Positions 25,211-34,024 are shown, numbered from the stretch's first letter. The stretch is DNA of 64,000 nt from Microvirga brassicacearum (GCF_008757455.1 NZ_VCMV01000003.1:240312-304311); one strand, 5' to 3'. The notes: a model not told the origin generated them from the letters alone. Made by a program: numbers and translations.

Positions 25211-25308
25211 GGCCATAGAGGCCAAGGTTGGCGCGCCTGCCAGGGCGCGACCGGTTCGAGCTATCGCTTGAACTGTCAGCAGCGGCCCGGTGCCAGCCGG
25301 GTCGGGCC
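25211..25308. other. Hairpin cluster in a 375-base gene-free region
   Basis: The stretch 25092-25466 has no convincing gene. It contains three hairpins in a row: GGCC/GGCC (25211-25223), CGCGCC/GGCGCG (25232-25249) and CCCGG/CCGGG (25286-25301). The last two have the identical 6-base loop TGCCAG. A competing pairing GGCCCG/CGGGCC (25284-25289 with 25303-25308) is also possible. This could be a structured RNA or extragenic repeat remnants; I cannot tell which strand is used. Confidence 0.35.
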
Positions 25309-25466
25309 TAGATGAATCCGGGTTACGACACCCAAATCGATCAAACCCACTTTCGACTTTATTCTCAACAGGATTCTGCCCTTACGAGGGAGTGACATAA
25401 TGCTGGATTGAGAAAGTGAGGCTTGACCTATTGTCTTATCGCGCGCGCGCTAGGCCACGGCTCGGC

Positions 25467-25772
25467 CTACGATTTGCCGCCGTCGATTACCAGCAGGCGT
25501 CGCATTGGGGGAGGGAGGTCCGGAGGGTGCGGGCTCCCAAGGTCGATAAACTCCGCCTTGCATTTCGGGTTGTACTTGCCGGGAGGTCGATGTCCAGGAG
25601 GCGGCCGCCAAGGGCAGTCGAAAGCGATTCGGTCGATCACGTCGCAGAGCAGGGCGCCGGCGCCAAATTTCTCGGCAAGGCGAGCCAAGCGATATTGGCC
25701 CAGGCGATGAGGGCATAGAGAACACCCTACGCGGACGATCACCCACGGAAAATCTGAAAGTCGCTCGGTCAT
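25467..25772 (-). CDS. Cysteine-motif hypothetical protein of Rhizobiales type
   Basis: The 101-residue product contains 'VIVRVGCSLCPHRLGQYRLARLAEKFGAG' and then 'DCPW' and 'KCKAEF'. That gives a CxxC followed by two more cysteines, consistent with one zinc site around a small helical core. I recall closely similar short proteins in many Rhizobiales genomes, always uncharacterised. The antisense open frames across it lack such patterning, which is why this strand was chosen. It lies alone, about 226 bases from the next gene. Confidence 0.65.
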   Translation of the reverse strand: MTERLSDFPWVIVRVGCSLCPHRLGQYRLARLAEKFGAGALLCDVIDRIAFDCPWRPPPGHRPPGKYNPKCKAEFIDLGSPHPPDLPPPMRRLLVIDGGKS

Positions 25773-25866
25773 CGGGCGATGTTATCGTGACTCGATAACC
25801 GTGAACAAGACGAGAACATGCGGCAAGGGATCCAGGCGGCTCTCTACATCGGCAGTTAGTGATGGT

Positions 25867-25887
25867 CCGGTGGGACTATCGCGCCGA
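25867..25887. repeat. Imperfect direct repeat, left copy
   Basis: This copy matches 26846-26866 at 17 of 21 positions without gaps, with a perfect core GTGGGACTATC. It ends on the A of a possible start codon at 25887. The two copies enclose the lower-GC gene 25999-26835. Confidence 0.5.
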
Positions 25888-26069
25888 TGGCTGAATTCGC
25901 TTGGCTGGAACTGGATGGGACGAAAATACTAGACAACCTTGACCATTTCGCCATCCTGCTGCGCGCCGCGTACGACTACGCTCAGGCTGGGGGGCCTCAT
26001 GCAACCGTTGAAATTTCGTCTGGTTTATACCGGGCAGGACGCCGATCGGCACATTTTGCCTGCCTATGA
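25887..26069 (+). CDS. Possible small ORF overlapping the start of the next gene
   Basis: The 60-residue frame begins 'MAEFAWLELDGTKILDNLDHF', which looks protein-like for about 36 residues. It then runs into the next gene in another frame, where its composition becomes arbitrary. It may be a leader peptide coupled to the gene at 25999, or the N-terminal relic of a frameshifted protein. The evidence is thin. Confidence 0.3.
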   Translation: MAEFAWLELDGTKILDNLDHFAILLRAAYDYAQAGGPHATVEISSGLYRAGRRSAHFACL

Positions 26070-26835
26070 CGGAGCGCGTTCAATCGAGGGACTCTCCTGG
26101 GCATTTTCGCTATTGGGAAACTATTTGGCAACGGGGCAGATCCGTAAACGTGGCACGCTCGATCCTCGAATACGTTTCTACATGTCGCCTGCGGCACGAG
26201 GTAGTTACACCACCGACATTATAGCCTTCATCGTGGAACCCCAGAACCTGTTTGTTACGTCACTCTTAGGAAACTACGTCGTTACAACATCGACTAATAC
26301 TATAAACGCATTCATGCGTCACTCATTTCGACGCGTTTGCGGCTTGTTCGACGGCGATGACGATAACGACGAGCGACTTTTGAAGCCGTTCCCATCAGGA
26401 GACCTTGAAGCTACTCTTGATGCGATCGAACCCGCGATGATCCGAGCCCACGGTGTCATCGACAATGGCGCGGATACCCTCACCTTAATAAAGGGTCGGA
26501 CACCTCTTATCGAGATGAGTTCCGACACTAAAGCATACGTCAACAAGAGCATCATCGGTGAAAAGCAGAAGGAGGTTGATGCGAGCGTTGGCGCCCTGAA
26601 TGTCAACAGCGGAAATGGCAGGGTCTACCTTGAGGATATTGGAAAGACTGTGCCATTCTCTGTTGTGAAGGAACCTGAGCAGGGAACGTATCAGGCGTTG
26701 TCGTCCAGCCTCGACCGATACGCTAGGGGGATCCCAAGCAAGGTAGGTATAAAATACCTCGAGGTCCTCGCAATCGATGGGCGCATCAAAAAGCTTCTCA
26801 TTGTAGCTGCTTATCCGGTGTCGCGTCACGTCTGA
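25999..26835 (+). CDS. Uncharacterised protein, possibly DUF7946/DUF7947 type
   Basis: The 278-residue product is read from ATG 25999 with GGGGGG just upstream and a sensible N-terminus ('MQPLKFRLVYTGQDADRHILPAYDG'). Other characteristic segments are 'SIEGLSWAFSLLGNYLATGQIRKRG', 'FIVEPQNLFVTSLLGNYVV', 'AFMRHSFRRVCGLF' and 'ALNVNSGNGRVYLEDIGKTVPFSV'. I recall this pattern in an uncharacterised family, probably DUF7946/7947, but cannot verify the number. Two moderately hydrophobic stretches (about 85-110) might be membrane-associated. Base composition is visibly less GC-rich than its neighbours, and a 21-bp imperfect direct repeat encloses it. Both point to horizontal gain. Confidence 0.6.
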   Translation: MQPLKFRLVYTGQDADRHILPAYDGARSIEGLSWAFSLLGNYLATGQIRKRGTLDPRIRFYMSPAARGSYTTDIIAFIVEPQNLFVTSLLGNYVVTTSTNTINAFMRHSFRRVCGLFDGDDDNDERLLKPFPSGDLEATLDAIEPAMIRAHGVIDNGADTLTLIKGRTPLIEMSSDTKAYVNKSIIGEKQKEVDASVGALNVNSGNGRVYLEDIGKTVPFSVVKEPEQGTYQALSSSLDRYARGIPSKVGIKYLEVLAIDGRIKKLLIVAAYPVSRHV

Positions 26836-26845
26836 AGGCCTATTG

Positions 26846-26866
26846 CCAGTGGGACTATCCGCCCGA
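26846..26866. repeat. Imperfect direct repeat, right copy
   Basis: Partner of 25867-25887 (17 of 21 matches, core GTGGGACTATC). It begins 10 bases after the stop of the enclosed gene. From here to the metZ stop at 27073 no gene was seen. Confidence 0.5.
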
Positions 26867-27072
26867 AAAGCATAATGAACGTACGAAATGTTTCGTTGTC
26901 CCACCTTCTCCTAAGTGCTTGAAATTGTTAGGTTCAGCGACTCCCCTAGGGAGCGCCAAAGGCAAAGTTGCTGCTTCCGTAGCAAGTTGCCGGTTGCGAA
27001 AAGCCGCTCGGCCTGCATCGCCGAAACTTGCGGCAGGAGCGTCGGCGCAGCTCGCTGTTCGGCGCAATGGCC

Positions 27073-28269
27073 CTATACCTCCGCCAAGGCCCGGTCGAGA
27101 TCCGCCAGTAGGTCGTCCCGGTGCTCCAGCCCAACCGAGAACCGCACCAATCCGTCCCGAATTCCCATTTCGAGCCGCAGGTCCGGCGTGAAGCGTTGGT
27201 GCGTCGTTGTGGAAGGGTGGGTGACGAGGCTCTTCGCATCGCCGAGATTATTGGAGATACGAATGAGCTTCAGGGCGTTCATGAAGCGGAATGCGCCTTC
27301 CTTGCCGCCCTTGACCTCAAGCGCGATCATGGTCGAGCCGCCGGTCATCTGACGGCGGATGAGCTCGGCCTGCGGGTGGTCGGCGCGGCCTGGATACGTC
27401 AGGTGCTGAACCTTCGGGTGCTCGGCGAGGAAATCGGCCAGAAATCCGGCAGTCTCGGTTTGCCGCTCGACGCGGATGGGAAGGGTCTCGAGACCTTTGA
27501 GCAGAACCCAGGCGTTGAAGGGTGAAATCGTCGGCCCGGTCATGCGGAGGAATTGCTGCACGTGGGTCTCGATGAAGGCGACGGAGGCGAGAATGATTCC
27601 CCCGAGACATCGGCCTTGGCCGTCGATGTGCTTGGTGGCTGAATAGACCACGCAATCAGCCCCGAGCGCGAGCGGCCGTTGAAAGAGCGGCGACGCGAAG
27701 ACATTGTCGACTGTCAGCGTCGCACCTGCCTCATGGGCGATCTCCGCCACGCCCGCGATGTCGATGATTTCGAGACTCGGATTCGATGGAGTTTCGAGCA
27801 GGAAAGCCTTGGTTGCCGGCGTGACGGCAGCGCGCCATTCATCGAGGTTGGGCCCATCGACGAGCGTGCAGCCGACACCGAAACGCGGAAGCAGATCTTC
27901 CACCACCCAGCGGCAGGACCCGAAGAGCGCGCGGGCCGCCACCACATGGTCGCCCGCCTTCACCTGGCCCATCATGGCGGCCGTGACAGCCGCCATGCCG
28001 GTGGCCGTGGCCTGCCCCATCTCGGCACCTTCCAGCGAGGCCATCCGCTCCTCGAAGATGGTCGTCGTCGGGTTCGAGTAGCGGGTATAGCTGTAGCCCG
28101 CCTCCTCGTTGAGAAACCGCGCTTCCGCGCTCTCGGCGTTGTCGTAGATGAAGCCTTGCGTCAGAAACAACGCCTCGGAGGTTTCTCCGAACGGGCTTCT
28201 TGTCTGGCCATCATGGACGAGACGGGTTTCGACACGATGGGTTGCGGGGGCGATGGCGGGCTTTGTCAT
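27073..28269 (-). CDS. metZ: O-succinylhomoserine sulfhydrylase
   Basis: The 398-residue PLP enzyme makes homocysteine directly from O-succinylhomoserine and sulfide in methionine synthesis. It belongs to the Cys/Met metabolism family. The cofactor lysine is K213 in 'VVYSATKHIDGQGR'. Other conserved parts are 'YSYTRYSNPTTTIFEERMA' (59-77), 'ATATGMAAVTAAMM' and 'ETPSNPSLEIIDI'. The N-terminus 'THRVETRLVHDGQTRSPFGETSEALFLTQGF' favours MetZ over MetB or MetY. It lies 57 bases after rfbA on the same strand. A near-perfect 16-bp palindrome sits just before the start. Confidence 0.93.
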   Translation of the reverse strand: MTKPAIAPATHRVETRLVHDGQTRSPFGETSEALFLTQGFIYDNAESAEARFLNEEAGYSYTRYSNPTTTIFEERMASLEGAEMGQATATGMAAVTAAMMGQVKAGDHVVAARALFGSCRWVVEDLLPRFGVGCTLVDGPNLDEWRAAVTPATKAFLLETPSNPSLEIIDIAGVAEIAHEAGATLTVDNVFASPLFQRPLALGADCVVYSATKHIDGQGRCLGGIILASVAFIETHVQQFLRMTGPTISPFNAWVLLKGLETLPIRVERQTETAGFLADFLAEHPKVQHLTYPGRADHPQAELIRRQMTGGSTMIALEVKGGKEGAFRFMNALKLIRISNNLGDAKSLVTHPSTTTHQRFTPDLRLEMGIRDGLVRFSVGLEHRDDLLADLDRALAEV

Positions 28270-28286
28270 CCGTTAATTCTAGCGAT

Positions 28287-28302
28287 GTTCTTTAAAAAGA
28301 AC
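28287..28302. promoter_or_regulatory. Palindrome upstream of metZ
   Basis: GTTCTTTAAAAAGAAC is symmetrical except for the central base pair and lies 18 bases before the metZ ATG. A slightly longer imperfect symmetry (CGAT...ATCG) surrounds it. It could be an operator for a methionine regulator or the hairpin ending the rfb operon; the T run after it is on the strand opposite to both genes. It does not resemble a SAM-II riboswitch. Confidence 0.4.
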
Positions 28303-28326
28303 AATCGTCTTTTTAGCAGGATTTGC

Positions 28327-29196
28327 TCACAGGCCGCGGGCGACGCGCATAAGATACTGTCCATAGCCGCTTTTGGAGAGAGTCGTCGCAATGTTGATAA
28401 GTTGGGCCTGGTCGATCCAGCCGAGATTGTAGGCAATCTCCTCGGGACACGCGATGCGGAAACCCTGCCGCTTTTCGAGCGCGCGCACGAACTCGGAGGC
28501 TTCCACCAACGCGTCCGGCGTTCCGGTGTCGAGCCATGCAAAGCCGCGCCCCATGCGCTGCACTTGGAGCTGGCCGCGCTCCAGATAGGCACGGTTGACG
28601 TCGGTAATCTCCAGTTCCCCGCGCGCCGACGGCTTCAATCCGGCGGCAATCTCCACCACCTGGGCGTCGTAGAAATACAGCCCCGTGATCGCCCAGCTGG
28701 ATTTCGGAACCGGCGGCTTCTCCTCGATCGAGATCGCCCGCGATTGATCGTCGAATTCAACCACGCCATACCGGTCCGGATCGGTGACGTGATAGGCAAA
28801 GACCGTGGCGCCTTCCTGTCTCTGGCGGGCGGCCGACATCAGTTCGGGCAATCCGTGGCCGAAGAAGACATTGTCGCCCAAGATCAGGACGGACGGGCCG
28901 CCATCGACGAAATCGGCACCGATGCGATAGGCCTGAGCCAGGCCCTCCGGCCGTGCCTGTTCGGCATAGGACAGACGGAGACCCCATTGCGCGCCGCTGC
29001 CGAGAAGCTGCCGGAACCGCGGCAGGTCCTCAGGCGTCGAGATGATCAGGATGTCGCGAATCCCCGCCAGCATCAGGGTGGTGAGCGGGTAATAGATCAT
29101 CGGCTTGTCGTAGATCGGCAAAAGCTGCTTCGACGTGACATATGTCATCGGATGCAGCCGGGTGCCCGAACCGCCGGCCAGAATGATCCCTTTCAT
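28327..29196 (-). CDS. rfbA: Glucose-1-phosphate thymidylyltransferase
   Basis: The 289-residue enzyme joins dTTP and glucose-1-phosphate to give dTDP-glucose, the first step to dTDP-L-rhamnose for surface polysaccharides. The nucleotide-binding start '[18 protein letters not shown]' and '[17 protein letters not shown]' are full matches for the family. '[13 protein letters not shown]' and '[17 protein letters not shown]' follow. Length is standard. It is the last gene of the operon rfbBCDA, 10 bases after rfbD, all on the - strand. Confidence 0.95.
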   Translation of the reverse strand: MKGIILAGGSGTRLHPMTYVTSKQLLPIYDKPMIYYPLTTLMLAGIRDILIISTPEDLPRFRQLLGSGAQWGLRLSYAEQARPEGLAQAYRIGADFVDGGPSVLILGDNVFFGHGLPELMSAARQRQEGATVFAYHVTDPDRYGVVEFDDQSRAISIEEKPPVPKSSWAITGLYFYDAQVVEIAAGLKPSARGELEITDVNRAYLERGQLQVQRMGRGFAWLDTGTPDALVEASEFVRALEKRQGFRIACPEEIAYNLGWIDQAQLINIATTLSKSGYGQYLMRVARGL

Positions 29197-29206
29197 GATT
29201 GGTCCC

Positions 29207-30100
29207 TCACGATTGCGGTTCCGTCAGCAGGCGGCTGATGCAGGGTTGCAGGGACGCGTGCCAGTCGGGCAGGGTGACCCCATGAGCTGCGGCGATCTTC
29301 GCACAGTCGAGCCGTGAATTGGCCGGTCGCCTCGCGGGTGTCGGATAATCGCTCGTCGAAACAGGCAGGACACGAGCAGTAGGCCCGCCGAGTTGCGCCG
29401 AGCGCGCGAAGATCTCCGACGCGAATTCGGCCCAGCTCGCCGAGCCCGCGGCGGTCATGTGAAAAATCCCCCGAAGGGAGCGCTCGTGCGGCCTTGCAAG
29501 CAGGTTCCGGCAAACCGTCAGCACGCCGTCGGCAATGTCGTGCGCGCTCGTCGGCGCGCCGACCTGGTCGGCCACGACGGAAATTTCGTCGCGCTCCCGG
29601 GCAAGCCGCAGCATGGTCCTGACGAAGTTCCGGCCGAAGGGGCTGTAGATCCAGGACGTCCGAAGAATGGCGTGATTGGCGGTCGCCGCAGCCACCGCCT
29701 GTTCGCCCAGCAACTTGGACTTGCCATAGACCCCCAGCGGCGCCGGCACGTCGCCTTCGCCATAGGGGCGGCTGGCCGCACCGTCGAAAACGTAATCCGT
29801 CGAAATCTGAACGACGGGGAGGTTCATGGCAGCGGCAGCCCCCGCGACGGCCCCTGCGCCGATGCCGTTGATGGCCTCCGCGAGCTCAGGTTCGGTCTCG
29901 GCCTGATCGACGGCCGTGTAGGCGGCGGCGTTCACGACCACGTCGCCCGAGATCTCGGCGAGCACGTCGCCGATGCCCGAGGGGTCTGCCAAGTCGAGCA
30001 GCGGACGGCCGATCAATGTGACCACTGCCCCATGCGCTGCCGCGCGCTCCGCAAGCGCTCGGGCGACCTGACCTTCTTTACCGATCACGAGAATGCGCAC
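29207..30100 (-). CDS. rfbD: dTDP-4-dehydrorhamnose reductase
   Basis: The 297-residue NAD(P)H-dependent enzyme performs the last step to dTDP-L-rhamnose. The nucleotide-binding motif is '[16 protein letters not shown]', '[14 protein letters not shown]' follows, and the catalytic Tyr/Lys pair is in '[11 protein letters not shown]'. '[11 protein letters not shown]' is also family-typical. It belongs to the extended SDR superfamily and has normal length. Gaps to rfbC (12 bases) and rfbA (10 bases) show one transcript. Confidence 0.95.
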   Translation of the reverse strand: MRILVIGKEGQVARALAERAAAHGAVVTLIGRPLLDLADPSGIGDVLAEISGDVVVNAAAYTAVDQAETEPELAEAINGIGAGAVAGAAAAMNLPVVQISTDYVFDGAASRPYGEGDVPAPLGVYGKSKLLGEQAVAAATANHAILRTSWIYSPFGRNFVRTMLRLARERDEISVVADQVGAPTSAHDIADGVLTVCRNLLARPHERSLRGIFHMTAAGSASWAEFASEIFARSAQLGGPTARVLPVSTSDYPTPARRPANSRLDCAKIAAAHGVTLPDWHASLQPCISRLLTEPQS

Positions 30101-30112
30101 GAAATGTCGAAC

Positions 30113-30676
30113 CTATGAGAATGACGCGGGCAAATCGGCAAACAGAGGATGCGTCTTGTCCTTGTCGGAGAGCATAGCCTGCGCCGGGCCGACCGGCCAA
30201 TCGATACCGAGGGCAGGGTCGTTCCAGGCGAGGCCGCGATCGTGCGCCGGCGAATAATGCGCCGTGACCTTGTAATGGACCTCCGTGTCCGGCTCCAACG
30301 TGCAAAAGCCGTGCGCAAAGCCGACGGGGACGAAAAGCTGCTGACGGTCATCGGCCGACAGTTCCAGCGCAATATGCTGGCCGTAGGTCGACGAGCTCCT
30401 GCGCAAATCCACGACGACATCCAGTATCCGGCCGCGCCCTACGCGGACGAGCTTGGCCTGCGCGAACGGCTCCGTCTGGAAATGAAGGCCACGGATCGTT
30501 CCCATCCGCGTCGAGAACGAAGAATTGTCCTGAACGAAAACATCGTGGATGCCCGCTTCGGCGAAGGCGCGCTGGTTGTAGTCTTCGACGAAATAACCGC
30601 GCGCGTCGGTAAAAACCGTGGTGCGGACGATCTTCACGTCGGGGATTTGGGTTGGTTCCACTCGGACCACTGTCAC
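30113..30676 (-). CDS. rfbC: dTDP-4-dehydrorhamnose 3,5-epimerase
   Basis: The 187-residue cupin-fold enzyme epimerises C3 and C5 of the 4-keto sugar. Active-site text is 'GTIRGLHFQTEPFAQAKLVRV', with the base histidine in 'GLHFQ', and 'FVPVGFAHGFCTLEPDTEVHYKV'. 'FVQDNSSFST' is also conserved. Length matches the family. It is second in the operon; 48 bases separate it from rfbB. Confidence 0.95.
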   Translation of the reverse strand: MTVVRVEPTQIPDVKIVRTTVFTDARGYFVEDYNQRAFAEAGIHDVFVQDNSSFSTRMGTIRGLHFQTEPFAQAKLVRVGRGRILDVVVDLRRSSSTYGQHIALELSADDRQQLFVPVGFAHGFCTLEPDTEVHYKVTAHYSPAHDRGLAWNDPALGIDWPVGPAQAMLSDKDKTHPLFADLPASFS

Positions 30677-30724
30677 TCTTCCTGCTAGGCTTGTTTCTCG
30701 TGTGATCGCGGGCGTGAAAACACC

Positions 30725-31783
30725 TCAGGCGACAATCCCCAGCCTCTGTCCCCGGTAGCCCCCCGACCGGACACGCTCCCACCAATCGCGGTTAGAAAGA
30801 TACCATTCCACGGTCTTGCGCAGGCCGCTCTCGAACGTTTCCGACGGTCGCCAGCCAAGGTCCTGCTCGATCTTCGAGGCGTCGATGGCGTAGCGGAGAT
30901 CATGGCCCGGTCGGTCCGTCACATAGGAGATCAGCCTCTCCCGCGGCCCGATCGCCGGATCGGGCGACAACTCATCGACGAGGGTGCAGATGGCACGCAC
31001 CACATCGATGTTCCGGCGCTCATTGTGCCCGCCAATGGCATAGGTTTCGCCCGGACGGCCTTTTTCCGCCGTCAGAATGAGCGCTCGCGCGTGATCGTCG
31101 ACGAACAGCCAGTCCCGCACGTTCTCACCTTTGCCGTAGACCGGAAGCGGCTTGCCCTCCAGCGCGTTCAGAATGGTGAGCGGGATCAGCTTTTCGGGGA
31201 AATGATAGGGACCATAATTGTTCGAGCAATTGGTCACGATCGTCGGCAAGCCATAGGTGTGGTTCCAGGCGCGAACGAAATGGTCCGAGGCTGCCTTGGA
31301 GGCCGAATAGGGCGAGGTCGGCTGATAGGGATAGTCTTCGTGAAAGAGCCCATCCTCACCGAGGGAGCCGAAAACCTCGTCAGTCGAGATGTGGTGGAAC
31401 CGGAAGGTTTCCTGGGCCGTCGGCGGGAGCTGGCGCCAATAATGCAGGCAGGCTTGAAGCAGCGCGAACGTTCCGACCACATTTGTCTGGACGAAGGCCC
31501 CCGGCCCCTCGATGGACCGGTCGACGTGGCTCTCGGCCGCGAGATGCATCACCACATCCGGCCGGTAGCTCTCCACGAGCGCGCGCATCCGCTCGAAGTC
31601 GGTCACATCAGCCTGCTCGAAGCGGTGGCGCGGGTTGTTCGCCACTGGCTTGAGCGAGTCCAGATTGCCCGCATAGGTGAGCTTATCGAGGACCATGACC
31701 TCGTGGGGCGTGTCCCGAACCAGCATGCGAACGACGGCGGAACCAATAAATCCGGCTCCGCCCGTGACAAGAAATCTCTTCAT
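30725..31783 (-). CDS. rfbB: dTDP-glucose 4,6-dehydratase
   Basis: The 352-residue NAD-dependent enzyme converts dTDP-glucose to its 4-keto-6-deoxy form. The Rossmann motif is '[17 protein letters not shown]', '[12 protein letters not shown]' follows, and the catalytic YxxxK is in '[14 protein letters not shown]'. '[18 protein letters not shown]' and '[11 protein letters not shown]' are family signatures. It is the first gene of rfbBCDA. Order B-C-D-A differs from the enterobacterial B-D-A-C but is common elsewhere. Confidence 0.95.
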   Translation of the reverse strand: MKRFLVTGGAGFIGSAVVRMLVRDTPHEVMVLDKLTYAGNLDSLKPVANNPRHRFEQADVTDFERMRALVESYRPDVVMHLAAESHVDRSIEGPGAFVQTNVVGTFALLQACLHYWRQLPPTAQETFRFHHISTDEVFGSLGEDGLFHEDYPYQPTSPYSASKAASDHFVRAWNHTYGLPTIVTNCSNNYGPYHFPEKLIPLTILNALEGKPLPVYGKGENVRDWLFVDDHARALILTAEKGRPGETYAIGGHNERRNIDVVRAICTLVDELSPDPAIGPRERLISYVTDRPGHDLRYAIDASKIEQDLGWRPSETFESGLRKTVEWYLSNRDWWERVRSGGYRGQRLGIVA

Positions 31784-31863
31784 GCGCTCCCTTGGATCCG
31801 AAATTCAGGCACTCTTCTGCGACATGGACCCTGTTTCGTCAAAGTCTGCGCAGGCGAGAGACG

Positions 31864-33612
31864 TCAATTTCCGATCGCCACCCCTTCGCGGCGGCTATCG
31901 GCGCCCCCGACAAGGCCCGCGGGCGTCACTAGGATGGCGTGAATGCCGGAATTCTGGTCGATCAGCTTGACCTCGTGTCCCTTCGCCTCGAGGCCCGCTT
32001 TCCACTCCGCAGCTTCGGTCCCGGCTTCGAGCTCCGTCGGTCCGTTGCGGCTTCCCGCATTCGGAAGGTCAGCCGCCACTTGCGGGTCGAGTTTCCAGTC
32101 GAGGAGCCCGACGAGAGTCTTGGCCACGTAGTTGATGATGAGGCTGCCGCCGGGCGACCCGACCACCGCATAAAGCTTGTTGCCCTCGTCGAGAACGATA
32201 GTGGGAGCCATGGAGCTGCGCGGCCGTTTGCCGGCCTCGACCCGGTTTGCAACCGGCTTTCCATCCTCCACGGTGGCGAACGAGAAGTCGGTGAGCTCAT
32301 TGTTGAGCAGGAAACCGCTCTTCGTCATCAGGCGGGCGCCGAACCCGTCCTCGATGGTGGTGGTCATCGATACCGCGTTGCCGTTGCGATCGACGATCGA
32401 CATGTGGCTGGTGCCGAACTCGATGCCTTCGGAGGCTCCCCAGAGGTAGGTTTTCTGGAAAGGTGGCTCGCCGGGTTTGGCCTTGCCCATGGATTTGGCG
32501 GGATCGACCAGGGCGGCGCGGCTCTTCAGGTACCCCGGATCGGTCAGGCCTTTGACGGGCACATTCACGAAAGCCGGATCCGCGAGATAAAGCGCCCGAT
32601 CGGCATAGGCGAGACGGCCGGCCTCGGCGATCCAGTGGACCGCGTCGGGGCCCGGCTTCAGGGCGGCCATGTCGGTTTCCTGCAGGATGCCGAGAATCTG
32701 CTGCACCGCGACCTGACCGGAACTCGGCGGACCCATGCCGCAGACCTTGAAGGTGCGATAGGGACCGCAGACGGCGGGGCGCTCCTCGACTTTGTAGGCT
32801 TTGAGGTCGTCGAGCGTCATATCGCCCGGATTGGTCGGGTGCCCGGTGACGGACGCAACGATGTCCTCGGCGATCTCGCCCGAGTAGAAGCCGTCTGCGC
32901 CTTTTTCGGCGAGGGTCCGCAGGGTTTTGGCGAAGGCCGGGTTTTTCAGGACGGTGCCGACCGCCTTCGGTTTGCCGTCCGCATCATAAAAATAGGCGCG
33001 GGCGACCGGGTCGTTCTGTAGGTATTTTTCCTGGGTCAGCAGGCCGTTGAGCCGGGGCGAGATCGTAAAGCCGTTCTCGGCGAGCGTGGCGGCGGGCTCG
33101 ATGACCTGCCTCCAGGGCAGCTTGCCCCAACGTTTATGGGCGGTCTCCAGGAGGCGGACCGTGCCGGGCACACCGACCGAGCGTCCGCCGATGACCGCGT
33201 CGTAGAACTTCATCGGCTTGCCATCCGCGCCAAGAAAACGCTCGGGTTTAGCGGCGGCCGGCGCTATTTCGCGGCCATCCAGAGTGGTCATCGTGGTGCC
33301 GTCCCAAAGCACCATGAAGGCGCCGCCGCCAATGCCGGAGCTCTGCGGCTCGACAAGATTCAGAACGAGCTGGACCGCCACCGCCGCATCGACAGCGCTG
33401 CCGCCCGCCGCGAGAATCTCGCGACCGGCCTGGGCAGCGAGGGGATTTGCGGCAGCCACCATGTCCCTGGTGGCTGAGGATATCGGTTTGGCAGTGCGCC
33501 CGGTCGGCGCCTCGGGGGAGGGAGCAAGCGTCTGGGATAAGGCGCCCCCCGAAACGGCGAGTGCGGCGATGAAGCCCAATGCACCCAAGCCGCGCCACAA
33601 TTGAACTGCCAT
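31864..33612 (-). CDS. ggt: Gamma-glutamyltransferase, secreted
   Basis: The 582-residue periplasmic enzyme hydrolyses or transfers the gamma-glutamyl group of glutathione. The ATG at 33612 is preceded by GGGAGG and starts a signal peptide ('LGALGFIAALAVSGGALSQ'). Family parts are 'SSGIGGGAFMVLWDG' and 'AAAKPERFL'. The self-cleavage site is before the nucleophilic Thr in 'EFGTSHMSIVDRNGNAVSMTTTIE'. 'GKRPRSSMAPTIV' and 'VVGSPGGSLIINYVAKTL' in the small subunit follow. Length is typical. It stands alone with its own promoter region. Confidence 0.93.
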   Translation of the reverse strand: MAVQLWRGLGALGFIAALAVSGGALSQTLAPSPEAPTGRTAKPISSATRDMVAAANPLAAQAGREILAAGGSAVDAAVAVQLVLNLVEPQSSGIGGGAFMVLWDGTTMTTLDGREIAPAAAKPERFLGADGKPMKFYDAVIGGRSVGVPGTVRLLETAHKRWGKLPWRQVIEPAATLAENGFTISPRLNGLLTQEKYLQNDPVARAYFYDADGKPKAVGTVLKNPAFAKTLRTLAEKGADGFYSGEIAEDIVASVTGHPTNPGDMTLDDLKAYKVEERPAVCGPYRTFKVCGMGPPSSGQVAVQQILGILQETDMAALKPGPDAVHWIAEAGRLAYADRALYLADPAFVNVPVKGLTDPGYLKSRAALVDPAKSMGKAKPGEPPFQKTYLWGASEGIEFGTSHMSIVDRNGNAVSMTTTIEDGFGARLMTKSGFLLNNELTDFSFATVEDGKPVANRVEAGKRPRSSMAPTIVLDEGNKLYAVVGSPGGSLIINYVAKTLVGLLDWKLDPQVAADLPNAGSRNGPTELEAGTEAAEWKAGLEAKGHEVKLIDQNSGIHAILVTPAGLVGGADSRREGVAIGN

Positions 33613-33778
33613 GGAATTCCTCCCGCTCGCGCTAAGCACCGGATCCTATCAACGAATTGGCCTCCAGCACCACTCCTCCCGACTCGCGTTTTTGCCTCGG
33701 CGCGTTCATACTCCCGCCTAGGTGTTTCTCCAGTGTGCGTTCTCCGCCGTGTGATTCGTAGTCTTGGGGAGGGTCGTC

Positions 33779-34024
33779 ATGTCCGCCTATAATCTATTCC
33801 GGAATACGGGCCCGGATGGACTCTCCTGCGCAGTTCCGGAAGAACGCTCTGTGCCAGCATTTGTCGTCGGCCCTCAGTGGCGCTTCGAAGGCCGCCTTGA
33901 GAACCCGAGGGCCGGACCGCTGGGCTTCGATGGACGTGCGGCCGCGACAGGCGTTCGATTCAACGGGTACTATCTCTTTGCCAGTTTCCAGAAAGCCGCG
34001 ATGCAACGGGAATGCCGCTTGTAG
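33779..34024 (+). CDS. Short conserved hypothetical protein of Rhizobiales type
   Basis: The 81-residue product begins 'MSAYNLFRNTGPDGLSCAVPEERSVPAF', continues with 'WRFEGRLENPRAGPLGFDGRAAATGVRFNGYYLF', and ends with a basic tail. This pattern (YN.FR, CAVPED, VRFNGFYLF) recurs in small uncharacterised Rhizobiales proteins as I remember them. GGGGAGGG lies 5 bases before the ATG at 33779. No motif gives a function. It lies in the gap between ggt and an MFS gene, transcribed divergently from ggt. Confidence 0.65.
   Translation: MSAYNLFRNTGPDGLSCAVPEERSVPAFVVGPQWRFEGRLENPRAGPLGFDGRAAATGVRFNGYYLFASFQKAAMQRECRL

Noticed and set aside
25416..25718. 100-codon + strand frame opposite the 25467-25772 gene
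   Set aside because: The - strand product has a sensible Cys pattern; the + frame is Arg/Ala-rich antisense text.
28270..28326. SAM-II riboswitch before metZ
   Set aside because: The 57-base gap lacks the conserved SAM-II pattern and is dominated by a palindrome.
27679..29238. 519-codon open frame on the + strand across metZ and rfbA
   Set aside because: It is antisense to two clear enzymes and has no family pattern; long antisense frames are common in GC-rich genes.
30902..33021. Long + strand frames (346 and 360 codons) across rfbB and ggt
   Set aside because: Both lie fully antisense to well-matched genes and lack motifs.
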